From positions 310,001 through 374,000 of the forward strand of contig NZ_JACHGF010000003.1 of assembly GCF_014202275.1 (NCBI RefSeq): a DNA stretch of 64,000 nucleotides. Reading direction: 5' to 3'. The notes beneath the pieces are model-generated. The model saw nothing but the letters and a program-made list of their open reading frames with translations. It was not told where the DNA came from and ran no database searches. Origin of the DNA: Rhabdobacter roseus. Lineage in GTDB: Bacteria > Bacteroidota > Bacteroidia > Cytophagales > Spirosomataceae. Below, piece by piece: positions 17,390 through 25,231 of this stretch. Numbering within the stretch: position 1 is the stretch's first letter; each line of letters opens with the position of its first letter. The translations under genes and the position numbers were made by a program.

Positions 17390-18715
17390 ATGAACCAACA
17401 TTCCACCAACCCGGAGGTACTTTCCACCTCCAGACGAGAATTCCTGAAAAGCTCTTCCGTGGCCTTAGGCGGGTTCATGATCAGCCCTTCCTCCTCGGGC
17501 CTGGGCACCACCCACTCGCAGGATGAGGTACTTAAAGTAGCCCTGATCGGCTGCGGGGGACGTGGCGCGGGGGCCGCCGCACAGGCCCTAAGTACCTCCA
17601 AAAAGGTGAAGCTGGTGGCGATGGCCGATGCCTTCCGCGACCAGCTCGACGAAGCCTACTTTCATTTAACCAAACAGCCCAAGCTGCAGGACCAGATCGA
17701 CGTCCCGGAAAAACATAAATTCGTGGGGTTCGACGCCTACCAGGAAGCCATAAAACTGGCCGACGTGGTGCTGCTGGCCACGCCCGCTCCTTTCCGCCCC
17801 GACCACTTCGAGGCGGCCGTGGCGGCCAATAAGCACGTATTTATGGAAAAACCGCTGGCCTCGGACGGCCCCGGCATCCGGCGGATTCTGGCCACGGGCG
17901 AAGTGGCCAAAAAGAAAAACTTATCCGTGGTAGTCGGCCTCCAGTACCGCTACGATCCGCAGAACCAGGAGTTTGTCCGGCTCTTGCAGGAAGGGGCCAT
18001 CGGGGATCTGATTTCGGCCAATAGTTACTACCTCATCGGGCGGGTGAAGCTCGTGGCGCGTCAGCCCGGCCAAACCGAGATGGAATACCAAATGCGCAAC
18101 TGGCGGCATTTCAACTGGCTGTGGGCGGGCTCCCCGGCGGGCCTGCAAATCCACCACGACGACATCGTGAATTGGGTCAAGAAGGGGTACCCCGTCAAGG
18201 CCCAGGGCGTGGGCGGACGCTCGGCCCTGAAAGGCCCCGAGCACGGCGATATCTTCGACCACTTTTATACCGAATACGAATACGCCGACGGTAGCCTGCT
18301 GCACAGCCAGGTACGCCACGTGGACGGCACCTCGGGCAAGCGCGGGGTGCAGTTTTTGGGTAGTAAAGGAACGGGTGATTTCCACACCGGCCTCAAAGAT
18401 CACAAGGGGAATTTTATCTGGAAAAAAGATACCCGAAGTACCCTGAATCCCTACCAGATTGAGCATGACAAGCTGTTTGAAAGTATCCGCTCCCGCCAGC
18501 CCATCAACGATACCGAATGGGGCGCCAAAAGTACCCTGGCCAGCATCATGGGCCGCATGGCGGGGCACTCGGGGCAAGTCATTGAGTGGGAAAAGGCGTT
18601 GAACTCGGAGATCAGTATCCTGCCCGAGCGCTTCGCCTGGGACGCCAATCCGCCCGTGATGCCCGATGCCTCCGGAAACTACCCCGTACCGGTTCCGGGC
18701 CTGGCCCAGGTTTGA
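17390..18715 (+). CDS. Tat-exported Gfo/Idh/MocA-family oxidoreductase
   Basis: A 441-residue protein starting at ATG 17390; the GTG at 17360 adds an unlikely MYFLKTQVPI extension. Tat signal SRREFLKSS, nucleotide loop ALIGCGGRGAG, and EKP within FMEKPLASDGPG are present. The C-terminal region contains NWLWAGSPAGLQIHHDDIVNW, an HHDD substrate/catalytic segment. It differs enough from the 14505 and 5141 proteins to expect different substrates. It lies in the operon between the permease and nagA. Confidence 0.9.
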   Translation: MNQHSTNPEVLSTSRREFLKSSSVALGGFMISPSSSGLGTTHSQDEVLKVALIGCGGRGAGAAAQALSTSKKVKLVAMADAFRDQLDEAYFHLTKQPKLQDQIDVPEKHKFVGFDAYQEAIKLADVVLLATPAPFRPDHFEAAVAANKHVFMEKPLASDGPGIRRILATGEVAKKKNLSVVVGLQYRYDPQNQEFVRLLQEGAIGDLISANSYYLIGRVKLVARQPGQTEMEYQMRNWRHFNWLWAGSPAGLQIHHDDIVNWVKKGYPVKAQGVGGRSALKGPEHGDIFDHFYTEYEYADGSLLHSQVRHVDGTSGKRGVQFLGSKGTGDFHTGLKDHKGNFIWKKDTRSTLNPYQIEHDKLFESIRSRQPINDTEWGAKSTLASIMGRMAGHSGQVIEWEKALNSEISILPERFAWDANPPVMPDASGNYPVPVPGLAQV

Positions 18716-18801
18716 CGAGCCGCGGCGTTACGCCCAAGGTACTCGCTACTTCGTGGGTACTCCTTTTTGGCTAAGAAAACCCACGTTTGATTGACCTTAC
18801 T

Positions 18802-20004
18802 ATGAAAATTAAAATACACAACGGCACCCTGCTCACGCCCTACCGCCGCATCCCGAACGGCACACTGCTGATCGAAAACGGGAAAATAGTGGCGGTAAGC
18901 GAAACAGACCTGGACGTGAGCGATGCGCTCGAGATCGACGCGAAGGGGTACTTCGTGGCCCCCGGCTTTATTGACATCCACGTGCACGGCGGCGGCGGCC
19001 ACGACTTCATGGATGGTACCGAGGAAGCTTTCCTGGCCATTGCCGAAACCCACGCCCGCTACGGCACTACCGCCCTGGTACCGACGACGCTTACCAGCGA
19101 AAAAAAGGACCTGCTGCACACGCTGGAGCTCTACGAGCAGGCGCACCGCCACAACCACCGGGGCGCGCAGTTTCTGGGCATGCACCTGGAAGGCCCCTAC
19201 TTCGCCATGAGCCAGCGCGGTGCCCAAGACCCGCGCTACATCCGCAACCCCGACCCGGCCGAGTACCTGGAGGTACTTGCCCGGTCGGCGTCCATAGCGC
19301 GCTGGAGCGCCGCACCCGAGCTTGAGGGCGCGCTGGAGTTTGGGCGGTGCCTCCGGGAACGGGGCATTGTGGCCGCCCTGGCCCATACCGAGGCCGTGTA
19401 CGAGGAGGTACTTGAGGCCTACGAAAACGGCTACAACCTGGCTACGCACCTGTACTCAGGCATGCTGGGCGTGACGCGCCGCCACGCCTACCGCTACGCC
19501 GGAGCCGTGGAGAGTGCCTTTTTGATCGACGGCATGGACGTGGAAATCATCGCCGATGGCATCCACCTGCCCGCGCCGCTGCTGAAGCTGGTCTATAAAA
19601 TCAAAGGCCCCAGCCGCATTGCCCTCATCACCGACGCCATGCGGGCCGCCGGAATGCCGCCCGGCGAAAGTACCCTGGGCTCGCTCAAGAATGGCCTGAA
19701 AGTCATTGTGGAAGACGGCGTAGCCAAACTACCCGACCGCACCGCCTTTGCCGGGAGCGTGGCCACCGCCAACCAGCTCATTCGCAGCATGATTCAGCTC
19801 GCCGAAGTACCCCTGCCGGAGGCCGTCGAGATGCTGACCGCCACGCCCGCGCGGATCATGGGGGTGGAAAAACAGAAAGGCTCCCTGACCGTCGGGAAGG
19901 ATGCCGACGTGGTTATTTTTGATGCAGAGATCAACATTCAAAGTACCCTGGTGCGGGGCAAAATAGTATTCGAAAGTACCCCTTCCGGGGGTACCCAACG
20001 CTAG
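18802..20004 (+). CDS. nagA: N-acetylglucosamine-6-phosphate deacetylase
   Basis: A 400-residue amidohydrolase. Metal and catalytic elements in order: HVHG at residues 60-63, LEGPY, LAHTEA, ATHLYSGM and the catalytic aspartate in ITDAMRAAG. The C-terminal SLTVGKDADVVIFD closes the beta-sandwich. ATG 18802 is chosen over the TTG at 18787. It converts GlcNAc-6-P to glucosamine-6-P in the cytoplasm, feeding the product to NagB 59 nt downstream. Confidence 0.95.
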   Translation: MKIKIHNGTLLTPYRRIPNGTLLIENGKIVAVSETDLDVSDALEIDAKGYFVAPGFIDIHVHGGGGHDFMDGTEEAFLAIAETHARYGTTALVPTTLTSEKKDLLHTLELYEQAHRHNHRGAQFLGMHLEGPYFAMSQRGAQDPRYIRNPDPAEYLEVLARSASIARWSAAPELEGALEFGRCLRERGIVAALAHTEAVYEEVLEAYENGYNLATHLYSGMLGVTRRHAYRYAGAVESAFLIDGMDVEIIADGIHLPAPLLKLVYKIKGPSRIALITDAMRAAGMPPGESTLGSLKNGLKVIVEDGVAKLPDRTAFAGSVATANQLIRSMIQLAEVPLPEAVEMLTATPARIMGVEKQKGSLTVGKDADVVIFDAEINIQSTLVRGKIVFESTPSGGTQR

Positions 20005-20063
20005 GGTACTTCACGCGCTTTTAACGTAAAAAACCTATATTTTTTTGTTCTAATTTCAATCCG

Positions 20064-20858
20064 ATGAGAGAAGTAATTGTAGACAAGCTGAACGTTCAGA
20101 TTTTTGACTCCCGCGCCCAGCTTGGTCGCCAGGCCGCCCGGTTGGTCGCCGAAAAGATCCGCCAACTTTTGGATAAAAAAAGTACCCTGAACATCATCTT
20201 TGCGTCGGCCCCTTCGCAGAATGAATTCCTGGACGCGCTGGCCGCCGACACAAGCCTACCCTGGAACCGCGTAACCGCCTTCCACATGGACGAGTACATC
20301 GGCCTGCCCGCCGACGCACCCCAAAACTTCGGGAATTTTCTGCGGGTGAAGTTGTTTGACAAAGTACCTCTGCGGGCCGTGCATTACCTCGACGGCAACG
20401 CACCCGATCCGCAAGCCGAGTGCGAACGGTACGCGGCGTTGCTGCGGCAGTACCCCACCGACCTGGTGTGCATGGGCATTGGCGAAAACTGCCACATTGC
20501 TTTCAATGACCCGCACGTGGCGGACTTTCAGGACGAAGTACTGGTAAAGCAAGTAGCGCTGGACGAAGCTAGCCGCCAGCAGCAGGTACACGACGGCTGC
20601 TTTGAAAGCCTGGCGCAGGTACCTACGCACGCCCTCACGCTCACCGTACCGGCCCTGACGCAAGGTACCTACCTCTACTGCATGGTACCAGGTACCCACA
20701 AAGCCGCCGCCATTGGCCACACGCTGCTGGACGACATCTCCGAAAAGTACCCTTCGACGATCCTGCGCAAACACCCGAACGCCACGCTCTTCGTGGATGG
20801 GGATAGTGCTGGGCAGCTGCCGCAGGAGCTATTCGCCGCCGAGAGTAAGGTGGAATAG
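20064..20858 (+). CDS. nagB: Glucosamine-6-phosphate deaminase
   Basis: A 264-residue NagB/6-phosphogluconolactonase-fold enzyme. FHMDEYIGL and the catalytic region MGIGENCHIAFNDP (H144) match NagB, with Cys instead of the usual Gly before His. TLTVPAL and the late GTHKAAA phosphate loop are present. It converts glucosamine-6-P to fructose-6-P and ammonia. Last gene of the probable LacI-controlled operon 13731-20858, completing GlcNAc-6-P catabolism. Confidence 0.93.
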   Translation: MREVIVDKLNVQIFDSRAQLGRQAARLVAEKIRQLLDKKSTLNIIFASAPSQNEFLDALAADTSLPWNRVTAFHMDEYIGLPADAPQNFGNFLRVKLFDKVPLRAVHYLDGNAPDPQAECERYAALLRQYPTDLVCMGIGENCHIAFNDPHVADFQDEVLVKQVALDEASRQQQVHDGCFESLAQVPTHALTLTVPALTQGTYLYCMVPGTHKAAAIGHTLLDDISEKYPSTILRKHPNATLFVDGDSAGQLPQELFAAESKVE

Positions 20859-20906
20859 CGGCTAGAAATCTGTACTAACCCATGACTCATGTGGGGTAAA
20901 AACCAG

Positions 20907-20914
20907 TATCTTTG
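20907..20914 (+). promoter_or_regulatory. TAnnTTTG promoter element of the Rpn-tail gene
   Basis: TATCTTTG matches the Bacteroidota -7 consensus 18 nt before ATG 20933. It overlaps the in-frame TTG at 20912, arguing against that TTG as the start codon. Confidence 0.4.
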
Positions 20915-20932
20915 GGTATAAAACAGCAACCC

Positions 20933-21268
20933 ATGGCAGAATTCGTAGAGCGCTACATTAATGGCACCGGCCTTTTACTGACTACGGACGGATTGCTGCA
21001 GCGATTTAAGGAATTATTCGGCGAAGAATTCACCCCGGATCAAATCCGCTCCTACGAGGACAGCTTGAAGTACTACCGCGATTTGAAAAACTCGTTGGAT
21101 ACCGCTCGGGAAGAAGGTGTTTTAGAGGGAATTGAGAAAGGAAGACTTGAAGCAATAGAGAAAGTAGCCAAGAATTTGATTAAAATGGGAATAGATGCCG
21201 ACATCATTGCTGAGACAACGGGGCTTACTATCCAGCAAATAGAAAAGCTAAAAAATACGGCACCTTGA
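20933..21268 (+). pseudogene. Rpn/PD-(D/E)XK transposase-like protein, C-terminal remnant
   Basis: A 111-residue product. From residue ~40, YEDSLKYYRDLKNSLDTA, then EEGVLEGIEKGRLEAIEKV and IDADIIAETTGLTIQQIEKL are the characteristic tail of Rpn/PD-(D/E)XK nuclease-transposase family proteins, which are normally about 250-300 residues. The nuclease core is absent; the first ~35 residues do not resemble it. An intact promoter-like element and reading frame suggest it may still be expressed, so it could be a remnant or a small domesticated protein. It is followed by a strong bidirectional terminator. Confidence 0.7.
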
Positions 21269-21276
21269 TTTTCTGG

Positions 21277-21324
21277 ATGAAGTACCCCGGCTCGTAAGCA
21301 CTCTCACGAGCCGGGGTACTTCAT
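21277..21324. terminator. Bidirectional terminator with 19-bp perfect stem built on the iterated motif
   Basis: ATGAAGTACCCCGGCTCGT (21277-21295) and its exact reverse complement (21306-21324) enclose a 10-nt loop. The hairpin lies between two convergent genes. Both arms contain AAGTACC/GGTACTT, so the iterated motif forms part of the stem. A short TTTT follows on the plus strand. Confidence 0.8.
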
Positions 21325-21333
21325 GTAGTTTTA

Positions 21334-23874
21334 TTAACTGATAAGCCCACCCATGACCGGATCGCTCTGGCTTTCCTGACCCGTCTCTACCCGGCCGGCC
21401 CAGCGGCGCTGGTAGCCTTCGGCTCCGGGTACCTTCAGGGAGAAATCGTACCAGCCAAACTGCTTACTGGCTTCCAGCGGTACGGTGGTAGTCTTCCCAG
21501 CGAGTACTTTGATAGACAGCGTTTTTTTAGTCATATGGTCGAGCAGCTCCAAGGAGAGTGCGCGCTGGCCTTCGGTATTTTTCAGCTTCAGCTCCACGTT
21601 GCCGCTCAAGGTACCTTTCTTGCCTTTGGCAGCTTCGTAGGCACAAGCTACCTCCAGGGCCGGATCGGTACTTTGCCCTTTGAATTCCCGGAAAAAACCG
21701 TTGGGTCCGTACACTTGCAGGTGGTACTTGCCCGCGTCAAAGTCGGCCAGGGGCCAGGTACCTGTCAGTTGCTGTCCGGCTTCCACCGCATACGACCAGG
21801 CCTTCACCATCTGGCCCTGGTACTGGCCGGGCGCGTAGACGTGGAAGGGCGAGCCCGCCGCTTTTTTCCCAAACACCGCATGGGCCGCGGCCAACTGGAT
21901 GGAAAACGTTTTTTTGTCGGGACCCAGGCGGCCGTCAGCGTAGAGCTCGTAGGGCAGCGCGCAGGACGGACGGGTACCTTTCTCCTGCCGGGGAAGTACC
22001 CCCAGCGCGGTGGGGTTTTGCCGGATCTGCTCGATCTCGGCGGGCGTAAGCTGCTTGAAGCCCGAGGGTAGTTCTTTGAACTTCGCCTTATGCACCCCTT
22101 CCAAAAAAGTTTCCTTTTCGGGAAAAGCGGGCAGCTCGATTTTTTCGCCCTGGTAGGGCCGGAAGACCGACGTCAAGTCGCCGCAGACCGTACGTCGCCA
22201 GGCGCTGATGTTGGGCTCCTCGATTTTTTTGCCCGTTTTGTGGCTCAGGAAAATCTCCATGAACTGCAGAACGGACGTATGGTCAAAGACCTCCGAGTTG
22301 ACGTACCCACCCCGGCTCCAGGGCGAGGCGATGAGCAAAGGTACCCGGTAGCCCAGCCCGATGGTTCCCGTTCGGGCTTGTTTCTGGGCGTTGGCGCTTT
22401 CGCGCTTCAGCTCCTGCTCCATCGTAACGTGCTCCACGCTGGGGTCGATCCCCGCCGTAACGGCCCCCGTGTCGGGGCGGTCGGGGTGAGGGGCCACGAA
22501 GGGCGGCACGTGGTCAAAGTACCCGTCATTTTCGTCGTAGGCCACGATAAAAATGGTTTTCTTCCATACCTCGGGATCTTTGGTGAGAATATCCATGACC
22601 TCCGAAATGTACCAGGCACCGTACCAGGGTGCGCCGGGGTGGTCGGAGAAGTTTTCCGGGGCCACCACCCACGAGATCGTCGGAAGCTTGCCGTTATTGA
22701 CATCTTCCCGAAACTGGTACAGAATATCACCCTTGGGTACTTTCATTTCGCGCTCGGTGGCGCCGTCGCGGTAGGTGACGGTCTCGACCTCGTGGTAGTG
22801 CGGGTCGCCGATGTTGGTCGTGAAAGCTTTTTCGTGCAGGTTTTTCTCGCGCTGGCTCAGCTTCGCAAAGCGCTGCTCGTTCCATTTTTCCAGCTCGCTT
22901 TGGGCGGTGGTTAAAAGTACCCGCTTGGTATTCAGCTCTTTTTGGACCGCTTCGGCTTCCGGCCCCGTCAGGTTTTTCAGCTTGGCTTCGAGCAGCAGAA
23001 TTTCCTGGGGTAGTTGGGCCGCCTGCTGCTTCAGGTACCTATTGTACCCTTTGGAATAACGCACCTGGTACTGCGAAAACCACTCGATGGGGTTGTCGGT
23101 AAAATTGGCCAGCCACTCTTCCTCCTCGCCCGTGAAGCCCATGGGCAGGCTTAGCTCATTTTGGTAAATGCGCCACGAAATATTATTATCCTCCAGGCGC
23201 TCGGGAAAGGTAGTCCAGCTGGCTTCGCGGCGGTAGGTGACGTCTTCGTTCCGGACGTTGGCCTTGGCGGTGATCGAAGGTTTGTCGCGGATGGTCCCCG
23301 ACCAGAGGTACAGGCGGTTGGGCGTAGTACCCGTCAGGGAGGAGCAGAAGTTCTGGTCGCACACCGTGAAGGCATCAGCCAGGGCGTAGTAAAAGGGCAG
23401 GTCTTCGCGGTTGTAGTAGCCCAGCGTGAGGGGCAGGGGGGCGTACTCTTTATTGCCCGACTTCTTCACGTCCAGCCATTTGTCGTAGCGGCCGTCGTTG
23501 CGGGCGTCCACCTGGTTTTCCCAGGAGTGCGGCAGGGCGCTCATCCAGGTGGCCTTGGTATCCTTTATGTTTAAGCGAAAAGGCGCGTAGGTTTGTCCTT
23601 CGGCGTTGGTCTGCAGCCACACGGGGTTGCCGCTGGGCAGGGTGATGGTGCGGGGATCGTTGAAGCCCCGCACGCCCCGCAACGTACCGTAGCAGTGGTC
23701 GAAGGAGCGGTTTTCCTGCATCAGCACCACGATGTGCTCGGCGTCCAGAAAGGTACTTCCCGCCGGGGGATTAATGGCCATCGCCTTCTGGATAGAAGCC
23801 GGCAGTGCCTGGAGCAGCCCCGCCCCGCTCGCCAGCAGCGCCGCTTTTTTCAGAAATTCTCTTCTTGAGTCCAT
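21334..23874 (-). CDS. Phosphocholine-specific phospholipase C
   Basis: An 846-residue protein, the usual size for this family. Tat signal SRREFLKKA, then the phosphoesterase core: HIVVLMQENRSFDHCYGTLRG near residue 50, followed by NDGYFDHVPPF and SPWSRGGYVNSEVFDHTSVL. The C-terminus carries two beta-sandwich repeats of the DUF756 type. It hydrolyses phosphatidylcholine or sphingomyelin to phosphocholine and diacylglycerol/ceramide after Tat export. It stands alone, flanked by terminators. Confidence 0.93.
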   Translation of the reverse strand: MDSRREFLKKAALLASGAGLLQALPASIQKAMAINPPAGSTFLDAEHIVVLMQENRSFDHCYGTLRGVRGFNDPRTITLPSGNPVWLQTNAEGQTYAPFRLNIKDTKATWMSALPHSWENQVDARNDGRYDKWLDVKKSGNKEYAPLPLTLGYYNREDLPFYYALADAFTVCDQNFCSSLTGTTPNRLYLWSGTIRDKPSITAKANVRNEDVTYRREASWTTFPERLEDNNISWRIYQNELSLPMGFTGEEEEWLANFTDNPIEWFSQYQVRYSKGYNRYLKQQAAQLPQEILLLEAKLKNLTGPEAEAVQKELNTKRVLLTTAQSELEKWNEQRFAKLSQREKNLHEKAFTTNIGDPHYHEVETVTYRDGATEREMKVPKGDILYQFREDVNNGKLPTISWVVAPENFSDHPGAPWYGAWYISEVMDILTKDPEVWKKTIFIVAYDENDGYFDHVPPFVAPHPDRPDTGAVTAGIDPSVEHVTMEQELKRESANAQKQARTGTIGLGYRVPLLIASPWSRGGYVNSEVFDHTSVLQFMEIFLSHKTGKKIEEPNISAWRRTVCGDLTSVFRPYQGEKIELPAFPEKETFLEGVHKAKFKELPSGFKQLTPAEIEQIRQNPTALGVLPRQEKGTRPSCALPYELYADGRLGPDKKTFSIQLAAAHAVFGKKAAGSPFHVYAPGQYQGQMVKAWSYAVEAGQQLTGTWPLADFDAGKYHLQVYGPNGFFREFKGQSTDPALEVACAYEAAKGKKGTLSGNVELKLKNTEGQRALSLELLDHMTKKTLSIKVLAGKTTTVPLEASKQFGWYDFSLKVPGAEGYQRRWAGRVETGQESQSDPVMGGLIS

Positions 23875-24000
23875 TGTTTTCGGGAGGATTTAGATGTGCC
23901 TTGAAATAGATTGATTACAGCATACTACGCCAATTCGACCCAAAAATACCATCTTTAAGAGAATAAGCCGGTTAACAAATCATTAACGAAGTAGCGTGTT

Positions 24001-24063
24001 CTAAAAAAAGCGAGGCCGAGTGAGCAAAGGGTCGTGTAGTACTTCCCGCTGCTCACTCGGCCT
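24001..24063 (-). terminator. Rho-independent terminator of the TIM-barrel isomerase gene
   Basis: AGGCCGAGTGAGCA (24013-24026) pairs perfectly with TGCTCACTCGGCCT (24050-24063). On the minus strand the stem is followed by CTTTTTTTAG (24010-24001), a U-run, as expected downstream of the gene ending at 24102. Confidence 0.85.
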
Positions 24064-24101
24064 TTGTACTGTAGACTAGGCTAAGTACCCCCGCGCCGCG
24101 G

Positions 24102-24992
24102 CTACGCGATGTCACATATTTCAACGCCCTGGCGCAGCGACGCGATGGCATCGGGGCGTTTGGGAATAAACTCCTGCCCTACGTACCCTTTGTAGCCCGT
24201 CTCGACGATGGCCTTCATGATGGCCGGGTAGTACAGCTCCTGGGTGTCGTCGATCTCGTTGCGGCCCGGCACGCCTCCCGTATGGTAGTGACCAATGTAG
24301 GGGTGGTACTTCTTGATGGTCGCGATCACGTCGCCTTCCATGATCTGCATGTGGTAAATATCGTAGAGCAGCTTGAAGCGCTCCGAACCGACCCGCTCGC
24401 ACAGTGCCACGCCCCAGGCCGTGTGGTCGCACATGTAGTCTTTGTGGTTGACCTTGCTGTTGAGCAGTTCCATGATCATGGTCACTTTGTGTTTTTCGGC
24501 CGAGGCCATGAGGCGTTTCAGGCCTTTGGCGCTATTTTCCAGTCCTTGCTCGTCAGACATGCCGTTGCGGTTGCCCGAGAAGCAGATCACGGTATTATAG
24601 CCCGCTTCCACGAGCTTGGGAAAAATTGCTTCGTAGCTGGCTACCAGCTCATCGTGCAGGGTCGGGTTGTTGAAGCCTTTTTCGATCCCCATCCCGGCTC
24701 CCTGGGGCAGCGCGCAGTAGAGTCCGTACTTCTTGAGGGTAGGCCACTCGTTGGGGCCCTGTAGCTCGATGGATTGTAAGCCGATGGCCTTGGCCTCGCG
24801 GCAAAGGTCTTCCAGCGGAATCTTCCCGTAGCACCAGCGGCATACCGAGTGATTGATCTTGCCTTTCAGCTTGGGCCCCAACGCAGCCTCCGAGGCGGCC
24901 AACGCATCCGTCAGGGAAAAAGGAGCCGCGACGGCGGCGGCAGTACCCAGCATATTTTTCAGGGCCGTACGGCGGGAAGGTTTACTTTCCAT
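24102..24992 (-). CDS. Tat-exported TIM-barrel isomerase, hydroxypyruvate isomerase-like
   Basis: A 296-residue protein from ATG 24992. A longer frame to 25112 adds an unlikely N-terminus before the Tat-like signal SRRTALKNM. The xylose-isomerase-like barrel has the expected metal-site segments: TMIMELLNSK, LLYDIYHMQ, IGHYHTGGVPGR and GYVGQEFIP. Hydroxypyruvate isomerase homologues from Bacteroidota often carry such a signal; the physiological substrate may be a keto-sugar rather than hydroxypyruvate. It is transcribed divergently from the DUF5686 gene across a 239-nt gap. Confidence 0.85.
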   Translation of the reverse strand: MESKPSRRTALKNMLGTAAAVAAPFSLTDALAASEAALGPKLKGKINHSVCRWCYGKIPLEDLCREAKAIGLQSIELQGPNEWPTLKKYGLYCALPQGAGMGIEKGFNNPTLHDELVASYEAIFPKLVEAGYNTVICFSGNRNGMSDEQGLENSAKGLKRLMASAEKHKVTMIMELLNSKVNHKDYMCDHTAWGVALCERVGSERFKLLYDIYHMQIMEGDVIATIKKYHPYIGHYHTGGVPGRNEIDDTQELYYPAIMKAIVETGYKGYVGQEFIPKRPDAIASLRQGVEICDIA

Positions 24993-25231
24993 AGGTAGAT
25001 AGATAAATGATACGAAAAATTGAATGATTGAATAGGTACGGTATACCGTTGGGCTTCCTACCCAGAGGCAAAAAGAGTTAAACGCGGCCGGTCTACTTTT
25101 ATTGAGCCACAAAATATACGGTCAAGAGGGACCCGCCTCCTTGTTTCTTTTCCAGGTACCCGATTCAGTACGCACCCGCGCATCGTTTTTTAGGTATATT
25201 TACGTTATTAGTACCCATTGTTTGGCTTTTC

